Positions 7,477 to 15,495 of a stretch of 16,332 bases of DNA are shown one piece after another. Numbering within the stretch: the stretch's first letter is position 1; each line of letters opens with the position of its first letter. The notes beneath the pieces are model-generated. The model was not told where the DNA came from. It saw nothing but the letters and a program-made list of their open reading frames with translations, and did no database searches. This stretch comes from Candidatus Hodarchaeota archaeon (GTDB lineage Archaea; Asgardarchaeota; Heimdallarchaeia; Hodarchaeales; Hodarchaeaceae): contig JAEOTU010000365.1 of assembly GCA_016839665.1 (NCBI GenBank), forward strand, positions 1 to 16,332. Reading direction: 5' to 3'. The position numbers were made by a program, and so were the translations under genes.

Positions 7477-8166
7477 TTATTTGTTACGGATTCGGTTGGA
7501 AAGACGCTTTAACAAAGATTCCTTTTTTTCTAGTTCTTCAATTTTTTGTATTACATCAGAATCTTGGTGATGAATAGCTTTCAGATATTGTAACGCTTCT
7601 TTTTTTTCCCCATCCTCGATATAGTAGTCTGCTAGAAGTTTATTAGTTTCAGGATCGTTTGGATTAAGTTGTTGGCTTTTTATCAATTTATCTAGAGCCT
7701 TTTTACGATCACCTTGCTGAAAAAGGATTTCCGCTTGATTTCGGAAGGCCTGGGGAAAATCAGGTTTGAGTTTGATAGACTGCTCAAATTTCTCATAAGC
7801 GTTTTCTAGTTTTGCCTGTAATTTTAGAATCACTGCGGAATTAAAATAAGCCCATTCGTTTTCTTTAACTAGAATACTTAAATTATAATACTCTATTGCT
7901 TGAGATAAGTCACTTTGATTGTAATAGAAATTACCTAGGCGAATTAGTAATCGTTGGTCTAGTATTTCTTCAATGGATGTGGGTTTTTGGCGAATGTCTT
8001 CAAAATAAAAAGCAAACTTCTCTATCAAGAGCGATAGCTGATTCCGTTCTTGTGGTGTGAACTCATCAAGAGAAAAATCGCTACTAATTTCTTGAGTAAT
8101 CCCCATTCTGTCGAAAATTAACGAAATACTGCTTTGGAGTTGATAAAACTCTTGAAGAGAAGTCAC
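7477..8166 (-). CDS. TPR-repeat protein
   Basis: This 229-aa soluble protein has about four tetratricopeptide repeats at residues 71-104, 105-137, 138-171 and 172-203. Typical features include LGNFYYNQSDLSQAIEYY, the inter-repeat LKPDFPQAFRNQAEILFQQG and LNPNDPETNKLLADYY. The first 70 residues are helical without repeat signature, and the C-terminus (about 205-229) is a charged helix, perhaps a short coiled coil. TPR proteins act as protein-protein scaffolds; the partner is unknown. The start is GTG at 8164-8166 with GAGAGGA just upstream. A TATA-like AATAAATAA (minus) lies near 8194-8202. The gene is divergent from the RAM-domain gene. Confidence 0.8.
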   Translation of the reverse strand: MTSLQEFYQLQSSISLIFDRMGITQEISSDFSLDEFTPQERNQLSLLIEKFAFYFEDIRQKPTSIEEILDQRLLIRLGNFYYNQSDLSQAIEYYNLSILVKENEWAYFNSAVILKLQAKLENAYEKFEQSIKLKPDFPQAFRNQAEILFQQGDRKKALDKLIKSQQLNPNDPETNKLLADYYIEDGEKKEALQYLKAIHHQDSDVIQKIEELEKKESLLKRLSNRIRNK

Positions 8167-8368
8167 AATATTTCCTCTCGTAATCTTGACAGGTTATTTA
8201 TTGCACTAATTTTCATGAATATGAGTTTTTCGATGATTGTTGGGAAATGGTCTCAGTTCCCAAACAAATTTAATTGATCAAGAATTCATGTTAATCACAA
8301 GAGAACCGCTCTATAATCATAGAAATTTTCATTATTTTAAGCTAGTTAAGAGGAAAAGGTTTGAGATC

Positions 8369-8620
8369 ATGGTTGACGCTGTTGTTTTATTATGTGTCTT
8401 TCCAGGTAAAGAGGCTCTTATTAAGGAAGAAGTGATTAAAATTGAACAAGTGAAATCTTGCCGAATTACCTTTGGTGAATATGATTTGGTAACAGAAGTC
8501 CAAACAGACAAGATTAAATCATTAGGATCCCTTATTACAAAAAGAATCCGTTCTATTGATGGAATAACGAAAACGGTTACCTTAATCATCAGTGAATCAA
8601 TTGAAAACAATGCAGGATAA
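8369..8620 (+). CDS. Stand-alone Lrp/AsnC ligand-binding (RAM) domain protein
   Basis: This 83-aa protein is almost exactly one RAM domain with beta-alpha-beta-beta-alpha-beta order. It begins VDAVVLLCVFPGKEALIKEE and contains the typical FGEYDLVTEVQT turn, then a helix, then GITKTVTLIIS. It lacks the helix-turn-helix of full Lrp/AsnC regulators. Stand-alone RAM proteins oligomerise and bind amino acids or similar small ligands and may modulate other regulators. The frame is open upstream to 8237, but the domain starts exactly at ATG 8369, and the upstream residues do not resemble a DNA-binding domain. The gene is convergent with thiQ, 37 bases apart. Confidence 0.8.
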   Translation: MVDAVVLLCVFPGKEALIKEEVIKIEQVKSCRITFGEYDLVTEVQTDKIKSLGSLITKRIRSIDGITKTVTLIISESIENNAG

Positions 8621-8641
8621 TACAACATAAATAATGGGAAT

Positions 8642-8647
8642 AAAAAA
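8642..8647 (-). terminator. Oligo-T terminator after thiQ
   Basis: Six consecutive T on the minus strand, in GATCTTTTTTATTCC, begin about 10 bases after the thiQ stop. This is a typical archaeal intrinsic termination signal closing the thiBPQ operon in the gap between convergent genes. Confidence 0.5.
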
Positions 8648-8657
8648 GATCTAAAGG

Positions 8658-9716
8658 TCAAAACCAACGGATCTTCTCATGGGGGATATTTAGAGAAACC
8701 ATCTCCCCAATCTCTGGAAATGATGTTTGAGTTGAAGGTAGTTGAACAGTGATTTGGGTGTTATTAGGAAGTTGGAATATGAGTCGATGATTAGTACGGC
8801 CCCAAATAATACCTAGCAACTCTCCAGTAATTTGTAGATTATTATTCGAGTTTTTATAACTAAGTGAAATCTCCACTTCAGGAATCCAACATCCTAAGAT
8901 AGGTTTGTCTGGGGTGAAATTAGGATGAGGAAGTGTCCCAAGCGAGGTCTGCAAAAAGTTTGCTCCTGCATGGTTCTTCATGTGACTAATTACGGGGAAA
9001 ATGTTAGATTTTCCTAGAATTTGAAATACTTTAATAGAAGTTGGAGAATTGAAGACTTCTTTGGAAGAAATAGTTTGGATGGTTTGGCCTGCATCCATCA
9101 GAACTAAGCGATCACAGATGGATATAGCTTCCTCAGGATTGTGAGTAACAAAAATTGCTGTTGTCGTAGTTGTCTTGATGATTTTTCTCACTTCCCAACG
9201 CAAATAAAAGGATAAAGTGGTATCCAAGGAGCTTAAAGGTTCATCCATCAGTAGTAACGTAGGTTCTGGTGCAAGAGCTCTTGCAAGGGCAACTCTTTGT
9301 TGCTGACCTCCACTTATTTCATGTGGAAGCTTGTTTTCGTGTTGTTCCAACTCAAGTAATTCTAATAATGACTCGACTTTCTCAGGAATGAGAGTTTTTT
9401 CCCATTTTTTTGCATTTAACCCGAAAGCAATGTTTTCATATACTGTCAAATGAGGAAACAAAGCTAAATTCTGTGGAATATATCCAAAATTACGCAATTC
9501 TGCTGGAATTTTCAAGATGGATTTTCCCTCAAGACGGATGTCTCCATCGGTCGGAGATAACAACCCCAAAATGATTTTCAAAATTGTTGTTTTCCCACAA
9601 CCTGATGGTCCGAGGATTCCCAATATCTCTCCTTTTGTTACTGAAAAAGAGACTGATTCCAAGGCAGTAATGTCTTCAAATTGCTTGGATAAATTGGAAA
9701 TTTCGATAAATACCAT
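8658..9716 (-). CDS. thiQ: Thiamine-type ABC transporter ATP-binding protein
   Basis: This 352-aa ATPase powers the importer encoded by the two genes upstream. Walker A GPSGCGKTT is at 36-44, the Q-loop Gln at 82, the signature SGGQQQ at 135-140, Walker B LLLMDEP at 154-160 and the switch His at 192. A C-terminal extension from about 230 to 352 looks like a TOBE/MOP-type beta domain, so the protein resembles the longer FbpC/PotA style rather than the short bacterial ThiQ. The gene follows thiP by 21 bases. Sequence alone could also suit an iron or molybdate ATPase; the thiamine assignment rests on the neighbouring ThiB-like protein and ThiR. Confidence 0.85.
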   Translation of the reverse strand: MVFIEISNLSKQFEDITALESVSFSVTKGEILGILGPSGCGKTTILKIILGLLSPTDGDIRLEGKSILKIPAELRNFGYIPQNLALFPHLTVYENIAFGLNAKKWEKTLIPEKVESLLELLELEQHENKLPHEISGGQQQRVALARALAPEPTLLLMDEPLSSLDTTLSFYLRWEVRKIIKTTTTTAIFVTHNPEEAISICDRLVLMDAGQTIQTISSKEVFNSPTSIKVFQILGKSNIFPVISHMKNHAGANFLQTSLGTLPHPNFTPDKPILGCWIPEVEISLSYKNSNNNLQITGELLGIIWGRTNHRLIFQLPNNTQITVQLPSTQTSFPEIGEMVSLNIPHEKIRWF

Positions 9717-9737
9717 AACTCTTTTCAGACTTCCATT

Positions 9738-11681
9738 CTAAAATTGAAATTCATCATTACCAAGTTTCTGTACAAGGAGAAATGCGATTGTACAAACTAG
9801 GATTAATACAGAGGCCATAATAGAAGAATTTTGTAGTTGTCTGATATTTAAGAATTTATAGATTCCGATTGTCATTGTAGTAAATTCGGAACGTGCAATG
9901 AAATAAGTCGCACCAAATTCCCCGAAGCTTATGGCTAATGCGAAAGTTGCTCCTGCTAAGATGCCAGATGAGATTACAGGAAGTTCTATATTACGAAAAA
10001 TATACCATCTTGAAGCTCCGAGCGTTTTTCCAATTTCTATTTGATTAAAATCGATTTTATTATATGCTGTGCTTACTGTTCTTGAAACGAAAGGATAGGA
10101 AGCGATTAAATGAGCAAGTATAATGGGTATCCACGCGTCTTGAGGAGAAATTCGTATGAATCCAAAAGCACGTAGCATCCCAAGCCCAATGGTGATTGAA
10201 GAGGTTACCAAAGGAAGAATTAGTGACCAGGAAACAACCATAGCTAAGACTGTATGTCGACTCATGTACTCAGATCTGCGAATTGCATAAACAGATAAAA
10301 CTCCAAAAAATGCTGACAGAATCATTGTGACAAGAGCAAAAAAGAGTGAATTGAAGATTAATCCGACTGCAGAGGTATTTGCACCTAAAGCTGGAATCGA
10401 CTCTGGTACCCATATGAAACCGCTAGCTGTGAAATGTATACCTAGAAGGTTGAAGAAGCCTTCAAAACTCCATTTACTGGCAATACGATCATAAAATGCA
10501 GAAATGAAGATCAAAACAATAGGAGAGAGAAGAAAGATTAGTATAAAAGTGAGATAGAGAATGATTCCACTAAAAAGAATTTTATTGTGACTTAGAAGCC
10601 TTTTAAGAGAGATTTTAGATCTGTTTCTAACTTCTCCGACAGTTAGAGGTGTTACGCGTCCATATTTCCAAAATCCTGTTCCAATTATTCCTATTAAGAG
10701 TATGAGGAAAAAATTGACACGAAGAAAAAGGAAGAATAACAGAATACCTACTATCATGACAACTCGCGCTGGAAAGCTCCTAAATTTACCAATGAAAACC
10801 GATGATTTTTCACGTTTGAAAGTAGGTTCGGAAATATAAAGATAAGCTATGATAAGGACAGATGTGATAATTAATTGGAACAATGCTAGTGAGGCTGCTT
10901 GCTGAAAATCATATCGATAATGAAACAATGAGTAAATTTGAACTTCTAAAGTTTTAAACTGAATTCCTCCTAATGAGAGTACGATTGCAAATGATGTGAA
11001 ACAATAGAGGAAGGAAAGAATACCACTGGCTAAAATGGATGAGCTAATCTGGGGAAATGTTACATAACGGAAGAAATGAAATCTTCGGCTACCAAGAGAG
11101 GTCGCGACTTCTTCCATATCCACATTAGCTTTTGACCAAGAGCTAGAAACCAAACGTAAAACAATAGGAACATTGTAAAAGGCATGAACGAGAATAATTC
11201 CTTGAAAGGTTTTGTATATGTGGATTGGAGGATTTTCTAAGTTAAAGATAGTCATCATCAGCGAGTTGAGTATTCCATTAGGGCCCAATAATAGAACAAA
11301 ACCCAATACTACAACAACTGGAGGTAATACAAAAGGGATAGTTAAAATTGTTTTAAGAGAATTGTCTCCAATGAACTGATACCTTGAAAAAATGTAAGCT
11401 CCTGGTAGACCGATGATAACAGTAATTATCGCGCTGATAATGGCCTGGTTCATTGTAAATTGGATGAAATATTGATTTAGAGGACTGCTTAGAGCATTGA
11501 TCAAGAATTCAAGAGTAATTACTCCTGAGGGTGCAATAATCGCGTCTCTAAGGACAAAAATTAGTGGAAGATAGAAAAATAAAAGAGAGACAAATAGAGG
11601 GATTAGTAATAAGGAATTGAAAGCAATGTTACTCAGTTGGGTTTTAGTTGATGTTCTTTGCTGCTGCTCAACAAGGTCCAC
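9738..11681 (-). CDS. thiP: Thiamine-type ABC transporter permease (duplicated domains)
   Basis: This 647-aa integral membrane protein contains two fused permease halves, as in ThiP and FbpB. Each half carries an EAA coupling loop for the ATPase: EEVATSLGSRRFHFFRYVTFP (about 190-210) and EIGKTLGASRWYIFRNIELP (about 549-568). Hydrophobic segments before and after these account for around a dozen membrane helices, with an extra hydrophobic linker near the middle between the halves. It is considerably longer than a single-domain permease and so needs no second permease gene; none is present. The start ATG lies 35 bases after thiB, consistent with a thiB-thiP-thiQ operon. Confidence 0.9.
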   Translation of the reverse strand: MDLVEQQQRTSTKTQLSNIAFNSLLLIPLFVSLLFFYLPLIFVLRDAIIAPSGVITLEFLINALSSPLNQYFIQFTMNQAIISAIITVIIGLPGAYIFSRYQFIGDNSLKTILTIPFVLPPVVVVLGFVLLLGPNGILNSLMMTIFNLENPPIHIYKTFQGIILVHAFYNVPIVLRLVSSSWSKANVDMEEVATSLGSRRFHFFRYVTFPQISSSILASGILSFLYCFTSFAIVLSLGGIQFKTLEVQIYSLFHYRYDFQQAASLALFQLIITSVLIIAYLYISEPTFKREKSSVFIGKFRSFPARVVMIVGILLFFLFLRVNFFLILLIGIIGTGFWKYGRVTPLTVGEVRNRSKISLKRLLSHNKILFSGIILYLTFILIFLLSPIVLIFISAFYDRIASKWSFEGFFNLLGIHFTASGFIWVPESIPALGANTSAVGLIFNSLFFALVTMILSAFFGVLSVYAIRRSEYMSRHTVLAMVVSWSLILPLVTSSITIGLGMLRAFGFIRISPQDAWIPIILAHLIASYPFVSRTVSTAYNKIDFNQIEIGKTLGASRWYIFRNIELPVISSGILAGATFALAISFGEFGATYFIARSEFTTMTIGIYKFLNIRQLQNSSIMASVLILVCTIAFLLVQKLGNDEFQF

Positions 11682-11716
11682 ATATGTAACCGTCCCAATT
11701 CATAAAAAATACTGGA

Positions 11717-12955
11717 TTAATTTCTCTTTTTCTTCTTTTTCAAGAGGATCACTAAAACAATTGGTCCAAAGAGGGAGAATAGGGGGTAAAATGTTGGTGA
11801 TTGACCCAAGATCATAACCTCATTCCACGTATCTAACCATTCGTCAAGAGAAGAATTTATTTCTTCAGATGTAATCAAATCGTTAAGTGGTGTAACAGTT
11901 GTAGGGTCAATAGCATAATCAAAGCTTTTCGGGAGTTTTGCATAGTCATTAGTTGGATACATCCAGTTATTTTCAGGGAATACTTCTTGAGCTGCCACTC
12001 CAGTAAACCAATCCACAAAGCGTTGAGCTAAAGCAAGGTTTTTGGTTCCTTTCAATATACCAAGGCCTTCAATTTGCAGCCATGCGTATGTAGAATCGTT
12101 TTCATGAGATAAAGTTGCTCCTAACGATGTGTCATTATATATCAGGTAGTTATATGCAGGATCGGTAGCGTATGACACCACGATAGGACGATTTAACGCA
12201 GGATTATAGAATACATCAAAGGCGTCTCCCCAACTATCTTCCACTTGGATGTTGGCCCTAACATTCTTCCACCATGATGTCCAATCGCCATCTAGGACTT
12301 TCTCATATACTCCAATAGTCCACATCAGAAAACCAAGTCCTGTGCTACTTAATGTTGGGTCTTCAGCCACAAGGAATTTAGCCACATCGGGTTCTGTCAA
12401 ATCACTAAGTTTAAGACTGTTAAGATTGGGTACATTTGTAGAGTTCACTAAATTTTTATGATATACCAGAGCAATGAACCCATAATCATAAGGAGTAACA
12501 TAAAAGTCTGGATCTAAGCCATTAATTGCATTCTCTGAAAGATTAGACGAAGTAGAAGGTTCATAGGCGAGTAGAATGTCTTGAGCTTTGGCTTGGAAAA
12601 TCATGACATTGTCAATTCCAATTATAATGTCCGCTCTAGGTGAATTTTTTTCTGCAACTACACGAGCGAGAGCTGAAGGAGCGTCTGAGAGATATTCTAG
12701 TTCAATAGTACAATTCTCCTTGGCTTCAAATGCGTCAAAGACCTTGATATTTGCGTCTGTTGCATTTATTCCCCAATTTAATAGAGATTCATAGGCGTAT
12801 ATAGTCAATTTTGGGGTTTGGTCTGTAGAATCCGTATGACCACTAGCATATGATAGATTACTACCCATCAAAAATGATGAAAACGCAAAAAAAGCGATTA
12901 ATAAAGTCCATTTAAGGTGTCCTAGTTGAAAAAATCCTTTTTCACTTTTTTTCAT
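11717..12955 (-). CDS. thiB: Thiamine-binding protein of ABC importer, double-anchored
   Basis: This 412-aa extracytoplasmic protein captures substrate for ThiPQ. A signal segment covers residues 1-37, with the mature domain from about 48. It matches E. coli ThiB closely in key segments: KLTIYAYESLLNWG, RADIIIGIDN, TPYDYGFIALVY, TGLGFLMW, VVSYATDPAYNYLI and NNWMYP. These resemblances favour thiamine over iron. A Ser/Thr-rich, Gly-His linker follows the signal. The C-terminus has a membrane segment (about 389-405) ending in KKKKKRN, which would tether the protein to the archaeal membrane. The gene has its own TATA box with a palindrome just upstream. Confidence 0.9.
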   Translation of the reverse strand: MKKSEKGFFQLGHLKWTLLIAFFAFSSFLMGSNLSYASGHTDSTDQTPKLTIYAYESLLNWGINATDANIKVFDAFEAKENCTIELEYLSDAPSALARVVAEKNSPRADIIIGIDNVMIFQAKAQDILLAYEPSTSSNLSENAINGLDPDFYVTPYDYGFIALVYHKNLVNSTNVPNLNSLKLSDLTEPDVAKFLVAEDPTLSSTGLGFLMWTIGVYEKVLDGDWTSWWKNVRANIQVEDSWGDAFDVFYNPALNRPIVVSYATDPAYNYLIYNDTSLGATLSHENDSTYAWLQIEGLGILKGTKNLALAQRFVDWFTGVAAQEVFPENNWMYPTNDYAKLPKSFDYAIDPTTVTPLNDLITSEEINSSLDEWLDTWNEVMILGQSPTFYPLFSLFGPIVLVILLKKKKKRN

Positions 12956-13009
12956 ATTCTAACATCCGATATGAGGATTTATCAAAGTCACATCATTCTT
13001 TTCAACTAG

Positions 13010-13020
13010 CTTTAAATAAT
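13010..13020 (-). promoter_or_regulatory. TATA box of the thiBPQ operon
   Basis: The minus strand reads ATTATTTAAAG, an archaeal TATA box, about 60 bases before the thiB ATG. A transcription start near 12988 is predicted, with a leader of about 30 bases containing GGATG before the start codon. The palindrome at 13033-13047 and its extra half-site at 13020-13027 lie directly upstream, in the TFB-recognition region. Confidence 0.6.
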
Positions 13021-13047
13021 ATAGGGCGCCGTTATAGGGCACCTATA
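13020..13047. promoter_or_regulatory. Candidate ThiR operator (palindrome plus repeated half-site)
   Basis: TATAGGGCACCTATA (13033-13047) is a palindrome with 6-bp arms around a 3-bp centre. Its left part, TATAGGGC, recurs at 13020-13027, 13 bases away. The block is GC-rich within an AT-rich promoter. It sits just upstream of the thiB TATA box, where a bound protein would hinder TBP/TFB. ThiR as the binder is an inference from the neighbouring gene. No copy of the motif was found in the thiR-kinase intergenic region. Confidence 0.5.
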
Positions 13048-13105
13048 CCACATGTAATATCAGAGTAAACTAATTAGAATTGCATCTCTCTATATTCTTG
13101 AATCG

Positions 13106-13130
13106 AACTCAATAAGAGTTAATAAAAAGG
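13106..13130 (-). terminator. Possible terminator of the kinase gene
   Basis: On the minus strand the stop at 13140 is followed by CCTTTTTATT and then a 5-bp hairpin, AACTC/GAGTT (13106-13120). The oligo-T tract suits archaeal termination. It would separate the kinase transcript from thiB, which has its own promoter. Confidence 0.35.
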
Positions 13131-13139
13131 TTGTTCAGA

Positions 13140-14081
13140 TCACTTATTACCCAAATTTAAAAAACGAAATTGGTCTAGTGCTAGTTTGATGAATTCCTTA
13201 GAAGAGGCATGATGAAACGGTTTTCTGTTTGAAGATATCAGCCTTGCTGCGTGAATTGCATACCAAAGACCTGACATTAGAATCATTAAATCATAATATA
13301 ATTTCAATTCATCACGATCTACGTGGATTTTCAGTTTGCTATTATAAGCCTCAATTATAATTTGTTGTACGTTATGTGAAATTTGGTTTTGAGAAAGTAA
13401 ATATGCTAAGTCTATCAGTGGATCACCTAAAGTTGAATATTCCCAATCGATGAAGACCACATTCTTTTTATTTTCAGTTAAAAAGATATTCGAGAGGACA
13501 AGGTCTCCATGGATTCTAACCATATAGTCAGATTCTCGAATCTGGCTGAATTCGTCATAAAAGAAACGATCCACCTTGTAATATGGAGGGAGAGTTGCGA
13601 ATAGATTGTTCAGGGAGGAAGAATCGCTGGAATAGCTTAAAATATTTTTATATTCTTGAAGATACCTTTTAATCACATCAAAATATTGAAAATCCCCAGA
13701 TGTTGAGTCAGTTATTCTATGGATAGTAGCAATAGCGTCTATTAACGATTTTATGTGATTCTGAACATGAATAATACTGAATGGTTGCCCTTCAACCCAT
13801 TTTCGTGCAATGAAATAATTTTTGGCATTATCATAATATTTCAAAAGATTAGGGACGTGATTGTTACCTTTAAACAACCGCAACGTTTCCTTTTCTCGAA
13901 GGAAGCGTAGGTAAACCGGATCATTTGATTCATCACGAACAAGATATTCTTTAATAAGCCAATCTTCATTGATTAGAATATTTCTATTATTCAATCCTCC
14001 TTTAATTAAACGTGCAGAAGTAATTTTCTCTGGCAATAGAACAGTAGGAATATTTGTTAGAAGTTCTGAACGAGAGTTCAT
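13140..14081 (-). CDS. Choline/thiamine-kinase-like phosphotransferase (candidate thiamine kinase)
   Basis: This 313-aa cytoplasmic kinase belongs to the APH/choline kinase fold. A glycine-containing loop, LIKGGLNNRN, is at 25-34 and a likely ATP-binding lysine at 44. RKWVEGQP is at 93-100, the catalytic HGDLVLSN at 191-198 and the metal-binding IDWEYSTLGDPLIDLAYLL at 211-229. Family members phosphorylate choline, ethanolamine, thiamine or sugars. Its place between thiR and thiBPQ suggests thiamine phosphorylation to thiamine monophosphate, as bacterial ThiK does; this is inference from context. An ATG start is used, and a TATA-like TTATTTATTA about 28 bases upstream predicts an almost leaderless transcript. 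Confidence 0.8.
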   Translation of the reverse strand: MNSRSELLTNIPTVLLPEKITSARLIKGGLNNRNILINEDWLIKEYLVRDESNDPVYLRFLREKETLRLFKGNNHVPNLLKYYDNAKNYFIARKWVEGQPFSIIHVQNHIKSLIDAIATIHRITDSTSGDFQYFDVIKRYLQEYKNILSYSSDSSSLNNLFATLPPYYKVDRFFYDEFSQIRESDYMVRIHGDLVLSNIFLTENKKNVVFIDWEYSTLGDPLIDLAYLLSQNQISHNVQQIIIEAYNSKLKIHVDRDELKLYYDLMILMSGLWYAIHAARLISSNRKPFHHASSKEFIKLALDQFRFLNLGNK

Positions 14082-14102
14082 TTGAAGGGATAACCTTATT
14101 GA

Positions 14103-14114
14103 TTAATAAATAAT
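14103..14114 (-). promoter_or_regulatory. TATA-like box of the kinase gene
   Basis: The minus strand reads TTATTATTTATTAATC here; the TTATTTATTA core is centred about 28 bases before the ATG at 14081. This would give a very short leader, which agrees with the lack of a Shine-Dalgarno site. Confidence 0.4.
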
Positions 14115-14273
14115 AATGAGCTTCGAGATTCGTCATTAAAATCTGAAATATACTTTCTTTCAGCTTCTGATGAAATTGTTTAAAGTTCTGTGGCAAACTT
14201 TTATCAGACATTGATCAGTTTATAATAATGTGAGTAGATGGATGAACTTAACATCCTAATTTAGAAACTGATA

Positions 14274-14283
14274 TTCTAAATAA
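14274..14283 (+). promoter_or_regulatory. TATA box of thiR (leaderless transcript)
   Basis: TTCTAAATAA lies about 26 bases before the thiR ATG at 14305, so transcription should begin at or next to the start codon. No Shine-Dalgarno site is correctly placed, which fits a leaderless archaeal mRNA. Confidence 0.5.
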
Positions 14284-14304
14284 GAGATAGAATTATGTGA
14301 TTTT

Positions 14305-15213
14305 ATGCAATTTATTTGTGAAATTGTTCCATCAAGTTTTTTAACTCCTTTACGAAGAGCACTTGCTCAGGAACTAGCCAAACTTGGGTTTATTCAAATG
14401 GAAATAGCGCAGCTTCTGGGGGTCTCACAACCAGTTGTATCCTCATATTTGAAGATACCACCAACAGAAAAATCTCCGATAACTTCACGGATCGCCTTTA
14501 ATGAGATTGTTACTGATCTTGTATTACAAATAAAAAATGGAATGACAGCATCAGTGGATCTAATGGAGATTATTTGTCAACAATGTCAACATTTTAGGAC
14601 TGCTGGTCCGCTATGCGATGTTCACAGGAAAAAAACTGCGTTAGATTTTCCTCCTGATTGTAATGTCTGTTTTCCTTCTCCAGAGTTAACAGAAATTATC
14701 GATCAGAAGCTTCGAGTAACTAAGCAACTTTTCCAAGCAGCCCAAGAACTAATCGACACAGGAGAAAAATTTGGACGACTCATTCCTGAAATTGGTTGTC
14801 AGTTTGTACATATTGTTGAGAACTATCAGAGTTCAGCTGATATTGCAGGTTTCCCTGGTAGAATTGTCAAAGTTAAAGGAAGAGGAACTATAATTTCTTC
14901 CCCTGAATTTGGACAAGGTTCCACTTTAGCTCAGATTTTATTCTTTTTCCACACACATGGGTCAAATCAACAATCGCTGATTTCGTTAAGAAACACTGAG
15001 GAAATTCTAGAAATAATTTCACAAGAAAAATCCATAGTTAGGACTAATGAGGCGGATCTAAATTGGGATAAAACTCTTAATCTTTTTTCTGACGAAGAAA
15101 TTCGCCAAATAGAGGTGATTGCAGATGGTGGGGGAGTTGGACTAGAACCAATCACCTATCTGTTTGGGAAGAACCCTATGGAAGTAGCGAAATTTATAAT
15201 TTCGAGATTCTAA
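14305..15213 (+). CDS. thiR: ThiR-type regulator: HTH, cysteine linker, ThiN sensor domain
   Basis: This 302-aa regulator has an N-terminal helix-turn-helix (about 29-50, IQMEIAQLLGVSQPVVSSYL). A linker with Cys91, Cys94, Cys104, His107, Cys119 and Cys122 follows, then a C-terminal ThiN domain from about 135. ThiN hallmarks are IAGFPGRIVKVKGRG, SPEFGQGS and the terminal DGGGVGLEPITYLFGKNPMEV. In thiamine phosphate synthases of the ThiN type a histidine follows the FG segment, as I recall; here position 207 is Thr, so the domain probably senses thiamine phosphate rather than making it. The gene is divergent from the kinase gene and close to thiBPQ, its likely targets. An ATG start with a leaderless promoter fits. 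Confidence 0.9.
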   Translation: MQFICEIVPSSFLTPLRRALAQELAKLGFIQMEIAQLLGVSQPVVSSYLKIPPTEKSPITSRIAFNEIVTDLVLQIKNGMTASVDLMEIICQQCQHFRTAGPLCDVHRKKTALDFPPDCNVCFPSPELTEIIDQKLRVTKQLFQAAQELIDTGEKFGRLIPEIGCQFVHIVENYQSSADIAGFPGRIVKVKGRGTIISSPEFGQGSTLAQILFFFHTHGSNQQSLISLRNTEEILEIISQEKSIVRTNEADLNWDKTLNLFSDEEIRQIEVIADGGGVGLEPITYLFGKNPMEVAKFIISRF

Positions 15214-15495
15214 TGAGTTCTTCATTATAAAAGTATTCAAAATCACTCGAGGAAATAAATGGAGTAAAATCCAATTTAGTGCATAAGGGAGAATTAAAAT
15301 GCTTTTCTGGTAAAAAACGTCGAAAATCTTTTTCTAAAGCTCATTTAGTGAGTTATAACTGACGTATGATGGAGATAAATACTGCTTTCCATTCAGAAGC
15401 TGTTAAAAATGCAAAATCAAGAAATTCCCTGATCACAGTCATAAACATATAAATCAAGTCATATATCTAATATCAGTATATTATGGAAGTATTCA

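Noticed and set aside
8237..8368. N-terminal extension of the RAM-domain protein
   Set aside because: The frame is open, but the 44 residues show no DNA-binding domain, and the RAM domain begins exactly at ATG 8369. Treated as upstream noncoding DNA.
8658..12955. Alternative call of the ABC importer as an iron (FbpABC) system
   Set aside because: The ATPase and permease alone would allow it, but the binding protein matches ThiB in several diagnostic segments, and ThiR is close by.
14002..14211. 69-codon minus-strand frame overlapping the kinase start
   Set aside because: It overlaps the kinase N-terminus by 80 bases in another frame, and the likely kinase TATA box lies inside it. The kinase appears complete from its own ATG. 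A decayed leader peptide is possible but unsupported.
15276..15361. Short + strand frame containing CFSGKKRRKSFSKAH
   Set aside because: Its only start is a GTG without a ribosome site, it is under 30 codons, and nothing recognisable is encoded.
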